Of a DNA stretch of 64,000 nt, positions 51,943-60,529 are shown one piece after another. How positions within the stretch are numbered: the first letter of the stretch is position 1; every line of letters starts with the position of its first letter. The position numbers and the translations under genes are program-made. This stretch comes from Streptomyces tirandamycinicus (GTDB lineage Bacteria; Actinomycetota; Actinomycetes; Streptomycetales; Streptomycetaceae), in assembly GCF_003097515.1 (NCBI RefSeq), contig NZ_CP029188.1, positions 2,482,501-2,546,500 on the forward strand, written 5' to 3'. The notes beneath the pieces were generated by a model that ran no database searches, was not told the origin of the DNA, and saw only the letters and a program-made list of their open reading frames with translations.

Positions 51943-52710
51943 TCAGAGCGGCCTGCGTCCGATGATCTTGCCCGCCCGGGCACCGACACCCCAGGCCGTG
52001 ACCCGCCACAGGGCCTCCACGACGATGTCCCGGCTCATCTTGGAGTCGCCCAGCTCGCGCTCCACGAAGGTGATAGGGACCTCCACCACGTGGAAACCGG
52101 CCTCCACGGCCCGCCGGGCGAGGTCCACCTGGAAGCAGTAGCCCTGCGACGCCACGCCGTCCAGCCCCAGCCCTTCGAGGGTCTCCTTGCGGAAGGCGCG
52201 GAAGCCGCCCGTGACGTCCCGGATCGGCACGCCGAGCAGCAGTCGCGAGTACGTGCTGCCGCCGCGCGAGAGGAACTCGCGGGACTTGGGCCAGTTCACC
52301 ACGCGCCCGCCCGGCACCCACCGGGAGCCGAGCACGAGGTCGGCGCCCTTGAGCGCGGTGAGGAGCCTGGGCAGTTCCTCCGGCTGGTGGGAGCCGTCGG
52401 CGTCCATCTCGACCAGGACGCCGTAGCCGTTGTCGATTCCCCAGCGGAAGCCCGCGAGGTAGGCGGCTCCGAGGCCCTCCTTGCCCTTGCGGTGCAGGAC
52501 GTGGACCTGGCCGTCCTGGGCCGAGAGCTCGTCGGCGATCTTCCCCGTCCCGTCGGGGCTGTTGTCGTCGGCGACCAGGACGTCGGCCTCCGGCACGGCG
52601 GCACGCACCCGGGAGACGATCGGCTCGATGTTCTCCGCCTCGTTGTAGGTCGGGATGATCACCAAGGCTTTGCCGAGCCGGCCGTATCGCCGCTGACCGC
52701 CGTCGTTCAT
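51943..52710 (-). CDS. ppm1: Polyprenol-phosphate mannose synthase (GT2)
   Basis: Transfers mannose from GDP-mannose to polyprenyl phosphate, giving the lipid-linked donor for protein O-mannosylation and glycolipids. The 255-aa GT2 domain shows IIPTYNEAENIEPIVSRV, VADDNSPDGTG, GLGAAYLAGFRWG, VEMDADGSHQPEELP (metal-binding DxD) and VPITFVERELGDSKMS. There is no C-terminal membrane domain, and no Lnt-like fusion as in mycobacterial Ppm1; it matches SCO1423 of S. coelicolor, needed for phiC31 infection through glycoprotein mannosylation. ATG 52710 has AAGGGG upstream. Confidence 0.95.
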   Translation of the reverse strand: MNDGGQRRYGRLGKALVIIPTYNEAENIEPIVSRVRAAVPEADVLVADDNSPDGTGKIADELSAQDGQVHVLHRKGKEGLGAAYLAGFRWGIDNGYGVLVEMDADGSHQPEELPRLLTALKGADLVLGSRWVPGGRVVNWPKSREFLSRGGSTYSRLLLGVPIRDVTGGFRAFRKETLEGLGLDGVASQGYCFQVDLARRAVEAGFHVVEVPITFVERELGDSKMSRDIVVEALWRVTAWGVGARAGKIIGRRPL

Positions 52711-53220
52711 GCTGCCCCTTCACGTTCGTACGCAGGGACCCACCATAGCGAGCACCGCGGAGGCGACGCCGACGGAACGGTTGCGAGGCCTGAGGGTCGG
52801 GCCCGGCGTCCTTCGGGCCGGCCCGGGAACCGCTGGCTGCGGGTCGGCCGAGAGCCGTTGTCTACTGAACGCCGGGCCCCACCCGGGTCGCACCCTCCCC
52901 CGGGCTCCGTCGGGAGCAGGGGGGACCCTGACCGGCCGTGACCGTCCCTCGCCCCGAGGCTCGGGCGCTGGACCTGGCTCCCAGCGTGGAGTGCCGGTGC
53001 GGCGCCCCACCCCTGGCCCAGCGGCGTTCGACGACTGCGTGGAGGCCGGCCGGTCGGTGGTCCTTCGGTGGACCCGGCCGAACCTACCCGCCGACGGGCG
53101 CTGTCTGTCAACAGTCGTGCGATCTGCGGCGATTGACCGCTTCGACCGTTCGGTAACGAAGATCCGCAGGTCGTGGAGGAACCCGCACGGCAGTGGACCC
53201 CGGCGCGCTCCGTGCCGAAG
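52711..53220. other. Intergenic region upstream of ppm1
   Basis: 510 bp without a supported gene. It should hold the ppm1 promoter; TATGGT (minus strand, about 52743-52748) is a possible -10. A palindromic repeat related to the one in tnpA lies at 52893-52929. The remainder shows no clear signal. Confidence 0.5.
52893..52929. repeat. Palindromic repeat related to the tnpA insertion
   Basis: CCCCC-GG-GCTCC, loop GTCG, GGAGC-A-GGGGG followed by GACCC. Stem order and the flanking GACCC match the element at 15563-15606, though the loop is shorter. Confidence 0.65.
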
Positions 53221-54843
53221 TCACTCGCCCGGCCGTACGTAGACCGTTTGTCCGAGGACCACGGTCCGCAGGCACTCGGGGAGGGGGTTTCCGGGAGTGA
53301 GATCGGGCAGGCCGGGGGTGCCGGAGCGGGGGTCGGTGGACCAGCGGGCGACCCGGTCGTCCGGCGCCTGGACCACCAGGCCGCCGGTGCGCCAGACCGC
53401 GTAGTCCGCGGGCGCTCCGGGCACCAGAGCGCCCCCGTCGTCGCGGCCGACGGCACGCCAGCCCCCACGGGTGTGCGCGGTGAAGGCGGCGCGTACGGAG
53501 ATCCGGTGCTCGGGGGTGCGGTGGAAGGCGGCGGCCCGGACGGTGCCCCACGGGTCCACGGGGGTGACCGGGCTGTCCGAGCCGAAGGCGAGCGGGACCC
53601 CGGCGCGCAGCAGGGCCGCGTACGGGTTGAGGGTGCGGGCCCGTTCGATGCCCAGGCGCTGCGCGTACATGCCGGTGTCGCCGCCCCAGGCCGCGTCGAA
53701 CGCGGGCTGCACCGAGGCGGTCAGACCGAACTCGGCGAACGCGGCGACCGTTTCCGGGGTGAGCATCTCGGCGTGCTCCACCCGGTGGCGGGCGGCCCGG
53801 ATCCGGGCGAGGCCGAGCGCCTTCGCGGCGGCCTCCAGGCCCGACACGACGTTGCTGATCGCATGGTCGCCGATGGCGTGGAAGCCGGCCTGGAGCCCGG
53901 CCTCGGTGCACGCGGTGACATGCGCGGCGACGTCGGCCGCGTCGAGGTGGGCGACACCGGCGTGCGGGGCGTCGGCGTACGGCTCGTGGAGGCAGGCGGT
54001 GTGCGAGCCCAGCGAGCCGTCGGCGAACAGGTCTCCCGCCGCGCCGGCGGCCCCGAGGGCGCGGGCCCGCTCCACGTCCGTGTCGGCCCAGTACCCCACG
54101 ACCCGCGGCCCCGGTCCGTCCGCCGCCGCCTTGAGCAGTCCGGTGAAGTCGTCCTCGGAGGAGATGTCGGGACCGCCGCACTCGTGGACGGTCCCGATAC
54201 CGAGGGACGCGGCGTGCCGCAGCGCGGCCCGCTGGGCGTCGGCCCGCTGCCCGGGCGAGACCGAGGCGTACGCGGCGGAGCGCACGGCGTGGTGCGCCGC
54301 GCCGGTGAGCGGCTCGCCGTCGCGGAATCCGGTCATGCCGCGGACCGCCGGCACGAGGTCGAGCATCGCGGTGGTGACCAGCGCGGAGTGGACGTCGATG
54401 CGGGTGAGGTAGAGCGGGCGGCCTCCGGTGAGCCGGTCCAGCTCCTCCCTGCCGAGCGGCCGCCGCTCGGGCCAGCGCGAGGCGTCCCAGCCGTGCCCGA
54501 TCAGGACGCGGTCGGCGGGCCGTGCCCCGGCGTACGCCCGGATGAGCTCCGCCGCCTCGGCGAGCGAGGCGGCGGCGGAGAGGTCGAGCCCGGTGAGCGC
54601 GAGGCCGGTCGCGGTGGTGTGGACGTGCGCGTCCACGAAGGCCGGGGTGACCAGGGCGCCCTCGAGGTCGACCACCTCGTCCACACCCGAGGCGAAGGCG
54701 TCCGCGGCACCCTCGGAACCCACCCAGGCGACGTGCCCGCGCTCGACGACCATCGCGGTGGCGAAGGGGTCGGCGGGGCTGTGGACTTCCCCACCGCGCA
54801 GCAGCACGGTGCGGTGTTCGGCCTGGGTCGCGCTCTCACTCAT
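53221..54843 (-). CDS. Amidohydrolase family protein (YtcJ-like)
   Basis: Metal-dependent amidohydrolase of 540 aa in the imidazolonepropionase/YtcJ group. It has VVDLEGALVTPAFVDAHVHT (HxH metal site), GHGWDASRWPERRP, a carbamylated-lysine-type central region, HAIGDHAISNVV (His ligand), HRVEHAEML (His) and FGSDSPVTPVDPW (catalytic Asp). No signal peptide. It lies 9 bp downstream of the Lrp gene on the same strand, so they are probably co-transcribed. Substrate unknown; the family hydrolyses N-acyl amino acids, cyclic amides and exocyclic amines. Confidence 0.93.
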   Translation of the reverse strand: MSESATQAEHRTVLLRGGEVHSPADPFATAMVVERGHVAWVGSEGAADAFASGVDEVVDLEGALVTPAFVDAHVHTTATGLALTGLDLSAAASLAEAAELIRAYAGARPADRVLIGHGWDASRWPERRPLGREELDRLTGGRPLYLTRIDVHSALVTTAMLDLVPAVRGMTGFRDGEPLTGAAHHAVRSAAYASVSPGQRADAQRAALRHAASLGIGTVHECGGPDISSEDDFTGLLKAAADGPGPRVVGYWADTDVERARALGAAGAAGDLFADGSLGSHTACLHEPYADAPHAGVAHLDAADVAAHVTACTEAGLQAGFHAIGDHAISNVVSGLEAAAKALGLARIRAARHRVEHAEMLTPETVAAFAEFGLTASVQPAFDAAWGGDTGMYAQRLGIERARTLNPYAALLRAGVPLAFGSDSPVTPVDPWGTVRAAAFHRTPEHRISVRAAFTAHTRGGWRAVGRDDGGALVPGAPADYAVWRTGGLVVQAPDDRVARWSTDPRSGTPGLPDLTPGNPLPECLRTVVLGQTVYVRPGE

Positions 54844-54852
54844 GTGAACAGC

Positions 54853-55293
54853 CTAGATTCGCGGCGGCCGTGCCTCGTACGGGGTGGAGAGCACCACGGT
54901 CGTGCGGGTGGAGACGCCGGCCAGCGACCGGATCTGGCCGAGCAGTTCCTCCAGCTCCAGCGGGGTTCCGACGCGGACCTTGAGGATGTAGTTCTCGTCT
55001 CCGGCGACGCTGTGGCAGGCCTCGATCTCGGGCACGCCCGCCAGCCGCTCGGCGATGTCGTCGGGGGCGCTCGGGTCGAAGGGTTTCACCGAGATGAACG
55101 CGGTCAGGGGCAGTCCGACCTCCTCGGGGTCGACGACGGCGGCGTACCCCCGGATGACGCCCCGCTGCTCGAGCCGGCGCACCCGCTGGTGCACCGCCGA
55201 GGTGGACAGGCCCGTGGCCCTGCCCAGGTCGGTGTAGCTCATGCGCCCGTCCTTGACGAGCAACTCGACGATCTGACGATCCAGCTCCTCCAT
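54853..55293 (-). CDS. Lrp/AsnC-family transcriptional regulator
   Basis: A 146-aa regulator with an N-terminal HTH (LDRQIVELLVKDGRMSYTDL; GLSTSAVHQRVRRLEQRGVI) and a C-terminal RAM effector domain (AFISVKPF ... EACHSVAGDENYILKVRVGT). Such proteins respond to amino acids and form octamers on DNA. ATG 55293 starts the frame at MEELDRQIVELL, the usual beginning. It is divergent from the gene at 55498 and precedes the amidohydrolase by 9 bp, so it may regulate that gene or itself. Confidence 0.94.
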   Translation of the reverse strand: MEELDRQIVELLVKDGRMSYTDLGRATGLSTSAVHQRVRRLEQRGVIRGYAAVVDPEEVGLPLTAFISVKPFDPSAPDDIAERLAGVPEIEACHSVAGDENYILKVRVGTPLELEELLGQIRSLAGVSTRTTVVLSTPYEARPPRI

Positions 55294-55497
55294 GCAGGTC
55301 AACCTATTGCCCGCGGAACCATTCGGCACAGTCGGCCGGCTCCCTGCCGGGCACCTGCGGCAGGCATGTGACGAACGCCACAGCCGCGGTACCGTGTCCG
55401 TCGGGGCCGCGCGGTTACCGCGAGGGCCGGACGGGAAGTGCTTGCTGTGGTCGAGGCCGCATATGCCTGGTCGGCCCACCCGAGGGGGAGATTTTCC

Positions 55498-55902
55498 ATG
55501 CAGAGTGTGAAGCGCACCGGACGCAACGAACCGGAGCCTGTCGAATCCGTCGCGGCCCACGAGGACGACGAACTCGACTCCTACGACACCTTCGAGATGT
55601 ACCGGGTCGTCTGCCCGGACTGCGCACAGCCGATCGCGCTGCTCGCGGACGAGCACGTACTCCCCGAGCACGCACTGTGCCCGACGCCGTGGAACCCGTT
55701 CGTGCTGTCGGTCTGCGCGGGGACGGGCCGGGCCGCGGCCGACGCCCGCCCGGCCGACGACACGCTCGAGGTCCAGGAGCAGGACACCGCACTGCTGCTG
55801 ACGCTCCCCCAGGGACTGGACTGGCGGACGCAGCCCTTCTCGCACGTCGGCGGCCCGGGCTCACGGCCCCTGAGGGTGCCCCCGATGCGGCGGGCGGCCT
55901 GA
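55498..55902 (+). CDS. Small conserved cysteine-containing protein of unknown function
   Basis: A 134-aa acidic protein, not recognised. Residues ~35-62 hold FEMYRVVCPDCAQPIALLAD and then LPEHALCPTPWNPF, so three or four cysteines could form a small zinc-binding site; the C-terminus has TLPQGLDWRTQPFSHVGGPG. No signal peptide. ATG 55498 has GGGGGAG about 8 bases upstream. The codon bias is typical of real Streptomyces genes. Divergent from the Lrp gene. Confidence 0.8.
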   Translation: MQSVKRTGRNEPEPVESVAAHEDDELDSYDTFEMYRVVCPDCAQPIALLADEHVLPEHALCPTPWNPFVLSVCAGTGRAAADARPADDTLEVQEQDTALLLTLPQGLDWRTQPFSHVGGPGSRPLRVPPMRRAA

Positions 55903-56266
55903 GCCGTCGGCTCCCCGCGGGTGTCCCGTACCGCGACGCCCTCCTCGCGGGTGTCCCGTGCCGCGACAGCCTGCTCGCAGGTACCCCGTAGCGCGACCGC
56001 GGGGCTGTCGCGGTGCGCCGTCGCCCCCGTCCGGACCGCCGTCCGCGGCCGCCCGGCGGGTCCACGACGGCCCCGTCACCGCCGTGCGGCACTCCCCGTG
56101 CTCCGGGTGCCCGCCACCGGGCTCGTCCCCTTCACGCACACGGCCCGAGGCGCGGGACCGCGGGCGCGCGGTGCGCGGCTGCGCCCCGCACCGCGGTGAC
56201 AGGGCGAACCGGTGCGCGAGCGGGATCGGGGGTGACTCGGCGCGGACGGGCGCCGTTGGGACGGGC
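55903..56266. other. Intergenic region with tandem repeat
   Basis: 364 bp with no supported gene. A 30-bp tandem repeat stands directly after the preceding stop (55916-56005); the rest is GC-rich without clear signals. Confidence 0.5.
55916..56005. repeat. 30-bp tandem repeat, about 2.7 copies
   Basis: Units at 55916-55945, 55946-55975 and a partial third to about 56002 share CGCGGGTGTCCCGT and CGCGAC cores. They lie just after the stop at 55902 and may fold as a terminator. Confidence 0.85.
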
Positions 56267-56515
56267 ATGACCGCGCAGCACTCCGAGGGCGGCCGGGCCC
56301 GCCGCCGGCTGATGACGCCACGTCGGGAAGAATCGGTTCCGCACGCACCCGACCCGCCGATCTACCGTGATCTGCTGAACCGCTGGGCCAGTGCGGGACG
56401 GACCCTGCCGGGCCGCCGTGACCAGGAGTGGAACCGGCTCACGGCGGCGCCGGTGTGGACCGGCGGGACCGGCTGGGTCAGCGGGACTCCGGCCCGGCGA
56501 GGTGACGGGCGATGA
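56267..56515 (+). CDS. Small hypothetical protein (82 aa)
   Basis: An 82-aa frame that looks coding in its middle: HAPDPPIYRDLLNRWASAGR and LPGRRDQEWNRLTAAPV, an amphipathic, tryptophan-containing segment unlike a shadow frame. ATG 56267 follows GGGACGGG. The last 38 bp overlap the convergent acyl-CoA dehydrogenase gene. No family recognised. The N-terminal ~25 residues are Arg-rich and the true start might be later (ATG 56312). Confidence 0.55.
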   Translation: MTAQHSEGGRARRRLMTPRREESVPHAPDPPIYRDLLNRWASAGRTLPGRRDQEWNRLTAAPVWTGGTGWVSGTPARRGDGR

Positions 56516-57650
56516 CCATGCGCTGGATCTGGTTGGTGCCCTCGACGATCTGCAGCACCTTCGCCTCGCGCATCAGCCGCTCCACGGGGAAGTCCGCGGT
56601 GTAGCCGTAGCCGCCGAGGATCTGCACGGCGTCGGTGGCCACCTGCATCGCCGTGTCCGTGCAGAACAGCTTGGCCATCGCCGCCTCCTTCGAGAACGGC
56701 AGGCCCCGGTCGCGCAGCCGCGCGGCGGCGAGGTAGAGCGCACGGCCCGCCTCGACCTTCGTGGCCATGTCGGCGAGCATGAAACGCAGTCCCTGGAAGT
56801 CGGCGATGGGACGGCCGAACTGCCGCCTCCCGGTGGCGTAGCCGAGGGACTCGTCGAGGGCGGCCTGGGCCACGCCGATCGCGCAGGCGGCGATGCCGAG
56901 GCGCCCCGAGTCGAGCGCGGAGAGCGCGATCGCGAAGCCCTGTCCCTCGTCGCCGATCCGGCGGGAGTCCGGAACGCGTACACCGTCGAAGTGGAGCTGC
57001 GCGGTGGGCGAGCCCTTCATGCCCATCTTCTTCTCGGGCGCGGCCGCGCTCAGTCCCTCCGCGTCGCCCGGCACCAGGAACGCCGAGATGCCGCGGGCGC
57101 CCTCGCCCCCGGTCCGGGCCAGCACGGTGTAGAAGTCGGCGACCCCGCCGTGGGTGATCCAGGCCTTGGTTCCGGTGATGACCCAGTCGTCGCCGTCGCG
57201 CTCGGCCTTCGTGCGCAGGGAGGCCGCGTCCGAGCCGGACGACGGCTCGGAGAGGCAGTAGGCCCCGAGGAGTCCCCCGCCGAGCATCGCGGGCAGGTGC
57301 TCGGCGCGCTGCTCCTTGGTCCCGTAGCCGGCGAGCGCGTGGCAGGCGAGGGAGTGGACGCTGACGCCCAGGCCCACGGTGAGGCGGGCCCCTGCCAGCT
57401 CCTCGAGGACCTGGAGATAGACCTCGTAGGGCTGGTCGCCCCCGCCGTACTCGGAGTCGTAGGGGAGACCGAGCAATCCCGACTCGGAGAGCAGGGAGAA
57501 CAGTTCGCGCGGGAAACGGCCGGCTTCCTCCTCCTCGGCCGCGCGTGGAGCGATCTCCCGCTGGACGATCTCACGGACCAGGGCGATCAGATCCCTGGCC
57601 TCCTCGGTGGGCAGTGTGCGGTCCACCGGCTGCGGGGCGCGGTCGGGCAT
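56478..57650 (-). CDS. Acyl-CoA dehydrogenase
   Basis: FAD enzyme of 390 aa that oxidises acyl-CoA to trans-2-enoyl-CoA. Signature 1 is AYCLSEPSSGSDAASLRTKA, signature 2 is QILGGYGYTADFPVERLMRE, with the catalytic Glu in QIVEGTNQIQRM; TGTKAWITHGG and DSGRLGIAACAIGVAQAALD are also typical. The Glu position matches short/medium-chain and butyryl-CoA-type enzymes; chain length is not certain. No ETF or hydratase genes are adjacent, so it is a stand-alone gene. Confidence 0.95.
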   Translation of the reverse strand: MPDRAPQPVDRTLPTEEARDLIALVREIVQREIAPRAAEEEEAGRFPRELFSLLSESGLLGLPYDSEYGGGDQPYEVYLQVLEELAGARLTVGLGVSVHSLACHALAGYGTKEQRAEHLPAMLGGGLLGAYCLSEPSSGSDAASLRTKAERDGDDWVITGTKAWITHGGVADFYTVLARTGGEGARGISAFLVPGDAEGLSAAAPEKKMGMKGSPTAQLHFDGVRVPDSRRIGDEGQGFAIALSALDSGRLGIAACAIGVAQAALDESLGYATGRRQFGRPIADFQGLRFMLADMATKVEAGRALYLAAARLRDRGLPFSKEAAMAKLFCTDTAMQVATDAVQILGGYGYTADFPVERLMREAKVLQIVEGTNQIQRMVIARHLAGPESR

Positions 57651-57934
57651 GGCGGCGCTCTCCTCCCTGTCGGGCGCTACGGCGGTCGCGCGCGAAGGGT
57701 CGGGCGGCGCCGCCGGACGTCACTGGTGCGCCGATGCTGCCCTCCCGGATCACGGAAGTGGCTGACCAGCGGCTGTGGCGGCTTGAGTATGCCCCATCGG
57801 ACGGCGTCCGTCACGGGCGGAATGCGCGCCCCCGGCCGGTTCGGGCGTGCCGCGGACGTCCGGGCCCGGGGTGGGGCGGGACCCACCGGGGGCGCCCGGG
57901 AGGGCGTGCGCGCACACGCGGACACTTGCCGCCG

Positions 57935-58126
57935 TCAGAGCAGCCCCGCCTGGGTGACGAGCATCGCGAGCACCACCACGAGGACCCAGCCCATGATGTG
58001 CTCGACGATCTTGGGGACGTCGTCGTCGGGTCCTCCGGTGCGGGCCCGCGCGACGGCGGCGTTGGTCACTCCGTCGACGGAGGGGGCGGTGGGGGCAGTG
58101 GCGGCGGTGGCGGCGGTGGGGGTCAT
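57935..58126 (-). CDS. SCO1431-family small membrane protein
   Basis: A 63-aa protein with an Ala/Thr-rich N-terminus (ATAATAPTAPSVDG), then the conserved RARTGGPDDDVPKIVEHIMG and one C-terminal membrane helix (WVLVVVLAMLVTQAGLL). It matches the Streptomyces family named after SCO1431; no function is known. The N-terminal ATA repeats come from GGCGGTGGC triplet repeats. Start ATG 58126; an internal start would shorten the low-complexity part. Confidence 0.85.
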   Translation of the reverse strand: MTPTAATAATAPTAPSVDGVTNAAVARARTGGPDDDVPKIVEHIMGWVLVVVLAMLVTQAGLL

Positions 58127-58284
58127 GGCGGCTCGCTGGGTCGTGCTGGTGGTTTCCGGTCGCCCCCCGGCGGGTCCCGCCCGCCCTGTCGGGGGGTGCG
58201 CGGGGACCTGCCCCGGCCACAGTGCCAGCCGCGCCGCCCAGGGTCAGTGACTCCGGTCACGGTCCCCGGCGCGGCGGGGGCGCG

Positions 58285-59643
58285 TCAGTCGATGCCGAGG
58301 GCGGCGAGGGCCTTGCGCTGGGCGGCGGTCGGCCGCTCGGGCCAGAAGAGGTAGCAGACCCCGCCTGTGCCGGAGGCCACTCTCCCGCTCGCGTCGTAGC
58401 GCTTGGTGCGAAGCCAGATGTTCTCCCACTCCGCCCGCCGGTACACCCGGCGGACGGCCTCGTTGGTGGGTGCGGCCGGATCGTTCGCGATCACGTCCCC
58501 GCCGGGGGTGAAGCCGATCACGGTCATCAGGTGGCCCGAGGTTCCGTAGCCCGCGCCGGCCAGTTCGCCCTTCAGGAAGGACTGGGAGGTGACGGCGGGA
58601 ATGCCCGCCTCGACGAGCGACTCCAGCCGGTCGAGCGACTCCAGCCTGGTGACCACGGCGTTCATGTCGCGGTACGAGGCCGCGTAGGCGGCGTTGAACG
58701 GCCAGTTCCCGCAGCCCTCGTACTGGTGGTCGTAGGTGTGGCGGGCCGCGTGGCAGACCTGGGGATCGGTGAAGTCGGGATCGACCCAGGCCAGTTCCTC
58801 GGGCGTGGGCCCGCGGCCCCAGTACTCGAGGACCATCTGCGAGGAGGCGGGGCTGCACCAGGCCTCGCCGCCGTTGTCGTACTCGGGGTACCGGCCGATG
58901 TGGGTGTTCTGCGAGTAGCGCGGCACCGCCAGTTCACGGGCGGCCCGGGGCGTGGAGGCCGGCACCGTGAAGCGGTCCGGGATGTCCGAGGCCATGGCCC
59001 CGACGCGCCAGACGGACGGTGTGAGCGCGGTCCCCGGCCGGCGGTGGAGGGTCAGGCGGAGCCGGTAGGAGACCAGCCGCAGTCCGCTCGCCGGGTCGTC
59101 CACGGCGAGAGTGTCGGTCCGGACGCTGCTCCGGCCGTCGGTCTGACCGTCGACGGAGGTGCGCCGGATGTCCGCGTCGCCCGCCGCCCAGCGGCCCATG
59201 ACGAACCACGGGGTGGTGCCCCCGTCGTCGTAGGTGCCGGACAGCTCGGTCTGCAGCCAGGTCCCGGCGGGCGTGCGGGCGTTCCAGGAGGCGATGACCT
59301 CGGTCGCGGCCACCCGGGTGCGGTGCACGGGCGAGGTCCACCTCGCGTACTCCCAGACGGTGGTGCGGCCGGTGTGCGGGTCCGGGTACCGCGTACGGCC
59401 CGCGGGGGCGCCGACGACCAGCGCCGGGCGGCCGCCCGCGGCGGTGCGGGTGCCCTCGCCCGCACCGCTGCGCCAGTCCGCGCCGGAGTTCCAGAAGCGG
59501 TTGTCCACCAGGGGGCCCGGCCGGGCGGCGGGGACCGGGACGCCGGCGCCGGCCGCGGGGCCGGCGGAGGGCAGGGCGCTGCCGCCGACCGCGGCCGCCA
59601 GTGCCGCGGTGAGTACGGTTCTGCGCGAGGCAGGGGTGCTCAT
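58285..59643 (-). CDS. C39-like cysteine peptidase, exported by Tat
   Basis: A 452-aa secreted protein. The N-terminus STPASRRTVLTAALAAAVGG is a twin-arginine signal. A beta-rich domain (~50-270) precedes the papain-like C39 domain, with catalytic Cys in GGEAWCSPASSQM, His in GTSGHLMTVIGF and Asn/Asp in DVIANDPAAP. Unlike ABC-transporter C39 domains it is a free enzyme. WDPDFTDP-like loop and YEGCGNWPFNAAYAASY carry further cysteines. Likely a secreted peptidase acting in or near the cell wall; substrate unknown. Confidence 0.92.
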   Translation of the reverse strand: MSTPASRRTVLTAALAAAVGGSALPSAGPAAGAGVPVPAARPGPLVDNRFWNSGADWRSGAGEGTRTAAGGRPALVVGAPAGRTRYPDPHTGRTTVWEYARWTSPVHRTRVAATEVIASWNARTPAGTWLQTELSGTYDDGGTTPWFVMGRWAAGDADIRRTSVDGQTDGRSSVRTDTLAVDDPASGLRLVSYRLRLTLHRRPGTALTPSVWRVGAMASDIPDRFTVPASTPRAARELAVPRYSQNTHIGRYPEYDNGGEAWCSPASSQMVLEYWGRGPTPEELAWVDPDFTDPQVCHAARHTYDHQYEGCGNWPFNAAYAASYRDMNAVVTRLESLDRLESLVEAGIPAVTSQSFLKGELAGAGYGTSGHLMTVIGFTPGGDVIANDPAAPTNEAVRRVYRRAEWENIWLRTKRYDASGRVASGTGGVCYLFWPERPTAAQRKALAALGID

Positions 59644-59816
59644 GGGACCTCCGGAAGCGGTCTCGGGGGCGCGTCGCCGGGCCGACTATCCCGGGTCCGG
59701 GACGGCTTCCGCCAACGACACGCAGGGCGTCGGCGCGACCGGCACCGGTCCCGGCCGACGGCACGGCCTGCCACGGTCCCCCGGCGGGTCCCGGTACCCC
59801 CGTTAGGGTGATCTCC

Positions 59817-60443
59817 ATGAGCCGCCCCCTGCCACTCGATCGCGCCGCCGCCGGACTGCGCGCACGGCCGCCGTCCTGCGGCCCGGTCCGGCTGATCGCC
59901 GTGGACGGCCACGCGGGCTCCGGCAAGAGCACCTTCGCGGGCGTGCTCGCCGAAGCCCTCGGCGGGGCACCGGTGCTCCGCCTCGACGACCTCGCGACCC
60001 ACGACGAACTGTTCTCCTGGACCGGCCGTTTGCTTGACCAGGTGATCGGCCCGTGGTCCCGGGGGGACAGCGCGCTCTATCACCCGTACGACTGGAATCT
60101 GCGCCGCTTCGGGACTCCGCGCCGCCTGCCCGCCGCGCCGCTCGTCCTGGTCGAGGGCGTGGGCGCGGGCCGCCGGGCGCTGCGGCCCCATCTGGCCGGG
60201 CTGCTGTGGATGGAGCGGGGCTCCCGGGAGTCGTGGATACGCGGCCGGCACCGGGACGGGCCGGAGCTCGCGGGCTTCTGGGACGACTGGACCACGGCCG
60301 AGAGCCGCCACTTCGCGGACGACCCCTCGCGGCCTTTCGCCGACACCCTGATACGCGAGTCTCCCGAGGGGTACGAGTGGCTGCCGGGACCGGGCGCGAC
60401 AGCAGGGGCGAACCATTTCCTCACCCAGCGTGACCCCGGCTGA
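59817..60443 (+). CDS. Uridine kinase-like P-loop kinase
   Basis: A 208-aa P-loop protein. The Walker A is AVDGHAGSGKSTFAGVLAE, then LRLDDLATHDELF, YHPYDWNLRRFG and LVLVEGVGAGRRALRPH, the pattern of uridine kinase/phosphoribulokinase-like proteins of actinobacteria. It may phosphorylate a nucleoside or other small molecule. ATG 59817 is preceded by TTAGGGTGA, which works as a ribosome site; the same bases TAGGGT lie 7 bp before ATG, so a leaderless transcript is also possible. Cytosolic, stand-alone. It reads away from the divergent C39 peptidase. Confidence 0.9.
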   Translation: MSRPLPLDRAAAGLRARPPSCGPVRLIAVDGHAGSGKSTFAGVLAEALGGAPVLRLDDLATHDELFSWTGRLLDQVIGPWSRGDSALYHPYDWNLRRFGTPRRLPAAPLVLVEGVGAGRRALRPHLAGLLWMERGSRESWIRGRHRDGPELAGFWDDWTTAESRHFADDPSRPFADTLIRESPEGYEWLPGPGATAGANHFLTQRDPG

Positions 60444-60494
60444 CCGGCGTACCGAGCAGCCGGGAATCCACCCCGCCGGGTGCGCCAACTCTGC

Positions 60495-60524
60495 TTGACC
60501 CAGGGCCCTTACAGGTCTTACGTT
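60495..60524 (+). promoter_or_regulatory. Strong vegetative promoter of the predicted small RNA
   Basis: TTGACC (60495-60500), an 18-bp spacer and TACGTT (60519-60524) match the HrdB consensus TTGACn-N18-TAnnnT without mismatch. It reads into the hairpins at 60533-60595. Confidence 0.8.
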
Positions 60525-60529
60525 CTCAA

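Noticed and set aside
53133..53159. A plus-strand promoter TTGACC with TAACGA
   Set aside because: The spacer is only 15 bp, the -10 lacks its final T, and it points into a convergent gene.
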